DNA of 5,622 nucleotides from positions 1 to 5,622 of the forward strand of contig CALANQ010000458.1 of the NCBI GenBank assembly GCA_937926025.1, given 5' to 3'. The translations under genes were made by a program, and so were the position numbers. The notes under the pieces were generated by a model, which ran no database searches, was not told the DNA's origin, and saw nothing but the letters and a program-made list of their open reading frames with translations. Shown in pieces: positions 1-3,220 of the stretch. How positions within the stretch are numbered: the first letter of the stretch is position 1; each line of letters begins with the position of its first letter. This stretch comes from an uncultured Acidimicrobiales bacterium (GTDB lineage Bacteria > Actinomycetota > Acidimicrobiia > Acidimicrobiales > Iamiaceae).

Positions 1-465
1 GCGGTCGAGCGGCTGGTGGCCCAGGGCACGGCCGACGGGCTGCTCCGGCCCCGAACCCGGACCGAGGTCGCTCGGCTGGCCGTGGGCGGGCTCGGTGCCC
101 GGGTGGTGGGCAGCGGCCACCTGGCCGGCATCGTCAGCCTCGACGCCGACACCTACCGGGGTCAGGGGCTCGGCGAGGTCGCGTGCCTCTACACCGTGAG
201 CCGCTTCTCCGGCGCCGGTGCCGGCGGCCAGCTCATCGACGGCCTGCTGGACCAGGCCCGGGACCTCGGGCTCGACTCGGTGTTCGCCGTCACCGTGTCC
301 GAGGTGGCGGCGGCCTTCTTCGCCAGGAAGGGCTTCGTCGAGGTCCCCCACGACGCCATCCCCCGGGCGAAGTGGGCGGGCTACGACCCGGTCCGGCTGG
401 ATGCGGCCCGCGCCTTCGTCCACGCCATCGAGCCGGCGGCCGAACAGGTGTCGCTCGGTTTCTGA
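1..465 (+). CDS. GNAT N-acetyltransferase, N-acetylglutamate synthase-like (5'-truncated)
   Basis: The reading frame is already open at base 1 and ends at TGA 463-465, leaving 154 residues. The GTG at 16 is probably internal, because the frame continues upstream with sequence fitting the family (AVERLVAQG...). The fragment shows the GNAT fold order. An early 'LLRPRT' resembles the 'LLPRS' of N-acetylglutamate synthase-like proteins. It is followed by a beta-strand with 'LAGIVSLD', then 'EVACLYTV' at 59-66, the acetyl-CoA-binding turn RFSGAGAGG at 68-76, 'DSVFAVT', and the typical 'AAFFARKGFVEV' near residue 105. Known members transfer acetyl from acetyl-CoA to an amino group; the NAGS branch acetylates glutamate at the start of arginine synthesis in the cytoplasm. 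The substrate here is not proven, and other small-molecule acetyltransferases share this fold. No arginine gene is nearby. Its stop codon lies inside the inverted repeat that precedes the next gene. Confidence 0.75.
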   Translation, partial: AVERLVAQGTADGLLRPRTRTEVARLAVGGLGARVVGSGHLAGIVSLDADTYRGQGLGEVACLYTVSRFSGAGAGGQLIDGLLDQARDLGLDSVFAVTVSEVAAAFFARKGFVEVPHDAIPRAKWAGYDPVRLDAARAFVHAIEPAAEQVSLGF

Positions 466-476
466 CGGATCGTCAG
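462..476. promoter_or_regulatory. Perfect inverted repeat, candidate operator upstream of ipdE1
   Basis: CTGACG (462-467), GAT (468-470), CGTCAG (471-476) form a perfect 6-bp inverted repeat with a 3-base centre, 19 bases before the ipdE1 start. It overlaps the stop codon of the upstream acetyltransferase gene and the possible -35 element. This size and place fit a dimeric repressor such as a TetR-family protein. It does not resemble the CAAG..CTTG core that I know for KstR2, the regulator of mycobacterial ring C/D genes. The function is inferred only from symmetry and position. Confidence 0.4.
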
Positions 477-489
477 GTAGCGGTACGGT
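462..489 (+). promoter_or_regulatory. Possible sigma70-type promoter of the ipdE1-ipdF operon, maybe leaderless
   Basis: CTGACG at 462-467 matches four of six bases of TTGACA. TACGGT at 484-489 fits the relaxed actinobacterial -10 form TAnnnT. The spacer is 16 bases. Transcription would then begin at or within a few bases of the ATG at 496. No Shine-Dalgarno sequence is visible just before that ATG, which agrees with a leaderless mRNA, common in actinobacteria. In GC-rich DNA such loose matches also arise by chance. Confidence 0.3.
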
Positions 490-495
490 GCGGCC

Positions 496-1695
496 ATGGA
501 TCTGCGCTTCTCGGATGAGGACGAGGCCTTCCGCGCCGAGGCCCGGAGCTGGCTGACCGAGCAGCTCGACGGCGACTTCGCCAACGTGAAGGGCCGGGGC
601 GGGCCCGGCGACGAGCACGCCCTGTTCGACGAGCGGCTGGCCTGGGAGCAGCACCTGGGGGCCAGCGGCTGGAACTGCGTCGGCTGGCCGAAGGAGCACG
701 GCGGACGGGGTCTGAGCCTCCACCAGCAGGTGATCTGGTTCGAGGAGTACGCCCGTGCCGGCGGCCCCGGACGCCTCGGCCACATCGGCGAGGGCCTGGC
801 CGGCCCGACGATCATGCACTTCGGCAACGCCGACCAGCAGCGGCGCTTCCTGCCGCCCATCGTGGCCGGCACGGAGCTCTGGGCGCAGGGCTACAGCGAG
901 CCGAACGCCGGGTCGGACCTGGCCAACGTGCAGACCCGCGCCGAGCCCGACGGCGACGACTGGCGCATCACCGGCCAGAAGGTGTGGACCTCGCTGGCCC
1001 ACTGGTCCGACTGGGTCTTCGTGCTGGCCCGCACCGACCGCGACGCCCAGCCCAAGCACAAGGGCATCACCTACTTCCTGATGCCGCTGCGCCAGGACGG
1101 CGTCGAGATCCGGCCGATCCGCCAGGTCACGGGCACCAGCGAGTTCAACGAGGTGTTCTTCGACAACGCGCTGGCCCGCAGCGTCGACATCGTCGGCGGC
1201 GTCGACAACGGCTGGCGGACGGCCATGGGCACGCTGGCCTTCGAGCGCGGTGCGTCCACGCTGGGCCAGCAGATGGCGTTCCGCAACGAGCTCGACGAGA
1301 TCATCGCCATCGCCAAGCGCAACGGGAAGGCCGACGACCCGGTGGTCCGCCAGCGGATCGCCGCCGCCGCCAGCGGCCTCGACATCATGCGGTGGAACAC
1401 CCTGCGGGTGCTGTCGGGCCCCGACGACGCCGCCCGGGTGCCGCCGGCCGCCATGATCACCAAGCTGTACTGGGCCACCTGGCACCGGGACCTCGGTGAG
1501 CTGGCCATGGACGTGCTCGGTGCGGATGCCCTGCTGGGCGACGACTCGGTCGCCCCCGGCGAGGGCTACGAGCTCACCGCCCTGCAGCGGCTGTTCCTGT
1601 TCACCCGCAGCGACACCATCTACGCCGGGTCCAACGAGATCCAGCGCAACATCATCGGCGAGCGTGCGCTCGGCCTACCGAAGGAACCCAGCTAG
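496..1695 (+). CDS. ipdE1: Acyl-CoA dehydrogenase, IpdE1 (FadE30)-like, steroid ring C/D catabolism
   Basis: This is a 399-residue FAD-dependent acyl-CoA dehydrogenase of full family length. Signatures are GWPKEHGGRG near residue 55, QGYSEPNAGSDLA at 131-143 (flavin/substrate loop), ITGQKVWTS at 158-166, FERGAST at 249-255 and IYAGSNEIQRNIIGERALGLP near the C-terminus. It agrees closely, segment by segment, with my recollection of M. tuberculosis Rv3560c (FadE30/IpdE1). IpdE1 pairs with IpdE2 in an alpha2beta2 enzyme that dehydrogenates the CoA thioester of 5-hydroxy-methylhexahydroindanone propionate. IpdE2 is not in the window. The usual medium-chain catalytic Glu position holds Ala377. Glu250 lies where isovaleryl- and long-chain acyl-CoA dehydrogenases carry their base, so it is the likely base. 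The ATG at 496 gives the expected N-terminus MDLRFSDEDEAFR. The gene abuts ipdF with no spacer. FadE17- or FadE26-type paralogues are less likely alternatives. Confidence 0.87.
   Translation: MDLRFSDEDEAFRAEARSWLTEQLDGDFANVKGRGGPGDEHALFDERLAWEQHLGASGWNCVGWPKEHGGRGLSLHQQVIWFEEYARAGGPGRLGHIGEGLAGPTIMHFGNADQQRRFLPPIVAGTELWAQGYSEPNAGSDLANVQTRAEPDGDDWRITGQKVWTSLAHWSDWVFVLARTDRDAQPKHKGITYFLMPLRQDGVEIRPIRQVTGTSEFNEVFFDNALARSVDIVGGVDNGWRTAMGTLAFERGASTLGQQMAFRNELDEIIAIAKRNGKADDPVVRQRIAAAASGLDIMRWNTLRVLSGPDDAARVPPAAMITKLYWATWHRDLGELAMDVLGADALLGDDSVAPGEGYELTALQRLFLFTRSDTIYAGSNEIQRNIIGERALGLPKEPS
1681..1685 (+). promoter_or_regulatory. Shine-Dalgarno sequence of ipdF
   Basis: AAGGA lies ten bases before the ATG at 1696, inside the last codons of ipdE1. 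It supports translation starting directly after the ipdE1 TAG stop, probably coupled to ipdE1 translation. Confidence 0.5.
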
Positions 1696-2478
1696 ATGCC
1701 CGCAGAACCGCCCGAGTACGTCCCCGGTCACGGCCTCCTGGCCGGCAAGACCGTCGTGGTCACCGCCGCCGCCGGGACCGGCATCGGCTCCGCCGTGGCC
1801 CGCAAGGCCATCGAGGAGGGTGCCACGGTGATGATCTCGGACTTCCACGAGCGCCGGCTGGGCGAGACCGCCGACCGCCTTGCGGACGAGACCGGCACCC
1901 GGCCCGACACCCAGGTGTGCAACGTCACCGACGAGACCCAGGTCCAGGGTCTGGTCGACGCCGCGGTGGAACGCCTCGGCCGGCTCGACGTGATGATCAA
2001 CAACGCCGGCCTCGGTGGGTCGGCCCCCATCGTGGAGATGACCGACGAGCAGTGGGCCACCGTCCTCGACGTCACCCTCACCGGCACCTTCCGCGCCACC
2101 CGGGCCGTCCTGAAGCAGATGTACCAGCAGGGGAGCGGCGTCATCGTGAACAACGCCTCCGTGCTGGGCTGGCGGGCCCAGGCCGAGCAGGCCCACTACG
2201 CCGCGGCCAAGGCCGGCGTGATGGCGTTCACCCGTTGCGCCGCCATCGAGGCCGCCCCGCACGGGGTCCGCATCAACGCCGTGGCCCCCAGCTTGGCGAT
2301 GCACCCGTTCCTGGCCAAGGTCACCACCGATGAGCTCCTGGCCGAGTTGACCGAGCGGGAGGCGTTCGGCCGCTACGCCGAGCCCTGGGAGATCGCCAAC
2401 GTGATGGTCTTCCTGGCCAGCGACTACTCCAGCTACTTGACCGGCGAGATCATCTCCGCCAGCTCCCAGCACCCCTGA
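1696..2478 (+). CDS. ipdF: Short-chain dehydrogenase IpdF-like, steroid ring C/D catabolism
   Basis: This is a 260-residue classical SDR with a Rossmann fold. It has an NAD(P)-binding loop TAAAGTGIG at 23-31, NNAG at 102-105, Ser155, Tyr168 and Lys172 (YAAAK), and the C-terminal SSYLTGEIIS. It matches recalled M. tuberculosis Rv3559c over long blocks, including GHGLL, VVVTAAAGTGIGS, HERRLGET, NNASVLGWRAQ, ASDYSSYLTGE and the final QHP. IpdF is proposed to oxidise the 5-hydroxyl of a hydroxy-methyl-oxo-hexahydroindene carboxyl-CoA to the 5-keto compound HIEC-CoA, which EchA20 then opens. Thr127 stands where many SDRs have the fourth catalytic Asn, and the glycine loop has one extra residue. 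Both traits also occur in my recollection of the mycobacterial protein, which supports orthology rather than decay. The ATG immediately follows the ipdE1 stop, so the two are surely co-transcribed. The exact substrate is inferred from homology. Confidence 0.88.
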   Translation: MPAEPPEYVPGHGLLAGKTVVVTAAAGTGIGSAVARKAIEEGATVMISDFHERRLGETADRLADETGTRPDTQVCNVTDETQVQGLVDAAVERLGRLDVMINNAGLGGSAPIVEMTDEQWATVLDVTLTGTFRATRAVLKQMYQQGSGVIVNNASVLGWRAQAEQAHYAAAKAGVMAFTRCAAIEAAPHGVRINAVAPSLAMHPFLAKVTTDELLAELTEREAFGRYAEPWEIANVMVFLASDYSSYLTGEIISASSQHP

Positions 2479-2506
2479 TCACCCACCCAACCACGCGTTC
2501 CCACCC

Positions 2507-2535
2507 ACTTCGCCGCCGCTGAGCGGCGTGGAAGT
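2507..2535. terminator. Stem-loop between ipdF and the MaoC gene, possible terminator
   Basis: ACTTC (2507-2511) pairs with GAAGT (2531-2535), and CGCCGC (2514-2519) pairs with GCGGCG (2523-2528). They are separated by a 2x2 mismatch, and the loop is TGA. It starts 28 bases after the ipdF stop and ends 33 bases before the next start. No T-run follows, so it is not a classic intrinsic terminator. It could be an actinobacterial T-less terminator, an mRNA 3'-end stabiliser or a processing site. Confidence 0.4.
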
Positions 2536-2556
2536 CGGTGAGATGCGGTTCGTAGC

Positions 2557-2561
2557 GAGGA
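2557..2561 (+). promoter_or_regulatory. Shine-Dalgarno sequence of the MaoC hydratase gene
   Basis: GAGGA lies seven bases before the ATG at 2569. It decides for this ATG over the out-of-frame ATG at 2564. Confidence 0.65.
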
Positions 2562-2568
2562 CGATGAC

Positions 2569-3045
2569 ATGGCTGTGACCACCTTCGAAGGCATCGACGC
2601 CGTCCGCAGCGCGGCCGGCTCCCACCTCGGGTACAGCGACTGGACCACGGTCACCCAGGAGCAGATCAACACGTTCGCCGAGGCCACCGGGGACTTCCAG
2701 TGGATCCACGTCGATGTCGAGCGGGCCAACGCGGAGTCGCCGTTCGGCGGGCCCATCGCCCACGGCTACCTGACGGTGTCGCTCACCAACCTGTTCCTCC
2801 CGCAGATCGTCGAGGTGCGGGGCATATCGGCGGGCGTGAACCGGGGGACGGGCAAGATCCGCTTCCCGTCGCCGGTCCCGGTGGGCTCCCGCCTCCGTGG
2901 CGGCGTGGAGCTGGTGGCGGTCGACGACGTCGAGCGCGACGGCGTGGTCACCGGCATCGACACCACCATGATCATCACCGTCGAGCGCGAGGGCGGCGAC
3001 AAACCGGTCTGCGTGGTCGAGGCCCTGAGCCGCTACCTGGCCTGA
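2569..3045 (+). CDS. MaoC-family (R)-specific enoyl-CoA hydratase, HtdZ-like
   Basis: This 158-residue protein is a complete single hot-dog-fold MaoC hydratase. The hydratase motif FAEATGDFQWIHVD covers residues 36-49, with the catalytic pair Asp42 and His47. It is followed by SPFGGPIAHGYLTVSL (AHG at 64-66) and IRFPSPVPVGSRLR. Length and wording agree with my recollection of M. tuberculosis Rv0130 (HtdZ), a (R)-3-hydroxyacyl-CoA hydratase acting on trans-2-enoyl-CoA in the cytoplasm. The ATG at 2569 has a good GAGGA ribosome site. It lies 90 bases after ipdF with a stem-loop between, so co-transcription with ipdE1-ipdF is uncertain. It could hydrate an enoyl-CoA made by the neighbouring dehydrogenase, but no sequence feature shows steroid specificity. 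General fatty-acid or polyhydroxyalkanoate precursor metabolism is equally possible. Confidence 0.88.
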   Translation: MAVTTFEGIDAVRSAAGSHLGYSDWTTVTQEQINTFAEATGDFQWIHVDVERANAESPFGGPIAHGYLTVSLTNLFLPQIVEVRGISAGVNRGTGKIRFPSPVPVGSRLRGGVELVAVDDVERDGVVTGIDTTMIITVEREGGDKPVCVVEALSRYLA

Positions 3046-3087
3046 TCGCCCGTCGCCGAGCGCGGCTTCCCCCGTCCGATCCGGGAT

Positions 3088-3126
3088 GTGTGCACCTGGC
3101 CGTGCTGGGTGCCGGTTCCTGCACAC
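3088..3126. other. Long inverted repeat / RNA hairpin after the MaoC gene
   Basis: GTGTGCA (3088-3094) is the perfect reverse complement of TGCACAC (3120-3126). Inside, CTGGC (3096-3100) can pair with GCCGG (3111-3115) using one G-U pair. Together they give a two-tier hairpin 43 bases after the MaoC stop. It may be part of the 3' end of the MaoC transcript, or a structured leader of the next gene. No known riboswitch class is recognised. Confidence 0.4.
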
Positions 3127-3146
3127 GCCGGGGTGAGGTGGGGGTT

Positions 3147-3166
3147 CCCCCAGGGAGTTCTGGGGG
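3147..3166. terminator. G/C-rich hairpin, possible T-less terminator with an alternative fold
   Basis: CCCCCAG (3147-3153) pairs perfectly with CTGGGGG (3160-3166) around the loop GGAGTT. The left arm can instead pair with TGGGG(G) at 3139-3144, giving a competing tight hairpin at 3139-3152. No T-run follows. The likely role is to end the MaoC transcript, but the two exclusive pairings would also suit an attenuator ahead of the membrane-protein gene. Confidence 0.4.
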
Positions 3167-3203
3167 ACATCGCCCAGCCCTAATTCGGACATCAGGGCGG
3201 ACC

Positions 3204-3220
3204 ATCGGTCCATGACCGAT
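3204..3220. promoter_or_regulatory. Perfect palindrome straddling the start codon of the membrane-protein gene
   Basis: ATCGGTC (3204-3210), CAT (3211-3213) and GACCGAT (3214-3220) form a perfect 7-bp inverted repeat with a 3-base centre that contains the first two bases of the ATG at 3212. It could be a repressor site at the transcript start, or an RNA hairpin limiting access to the start codon. Only a weak AGGGCGG (3194-3200) stands upstream as a ribosome site. Confidence 0.4.

Noticed and set aside
16..18. GTG as the true start of the acetyltransferase
   Set aside because: The frame is open upstream to base 1 with family-like residues, and the N-terminal part of the GNAT domain would be missing. 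The gene is more likely cut by the window edge.
1675..2472. A 265-codon open frame on the - strand opposite ipdF
   Set aside because: The Gly/Asp/His-rich product has no motif, while the + strand frame is an unmistakable SDR.
2564..2566. ATG five bases before the chosen MaoC start
   Set aside because: It is out of frame with the hydratase and too close to the GAGGA site. The ATG at 2569 has the better spacing.
2479..3211. A KstR- or KstR2-type operator in the two spacers
   Set aside because: No CAAG..CTTG or GAAC..GTTC type palindrome was seen in 2479-2568 or 3046-3211.
2479..3213. A 244-codon open frame on the - strand opposite the MaoC gene
   Set aside because: It has no recognisable domain. 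The + strand frame has the full MaoC hydratase motif and a good ribosome site.
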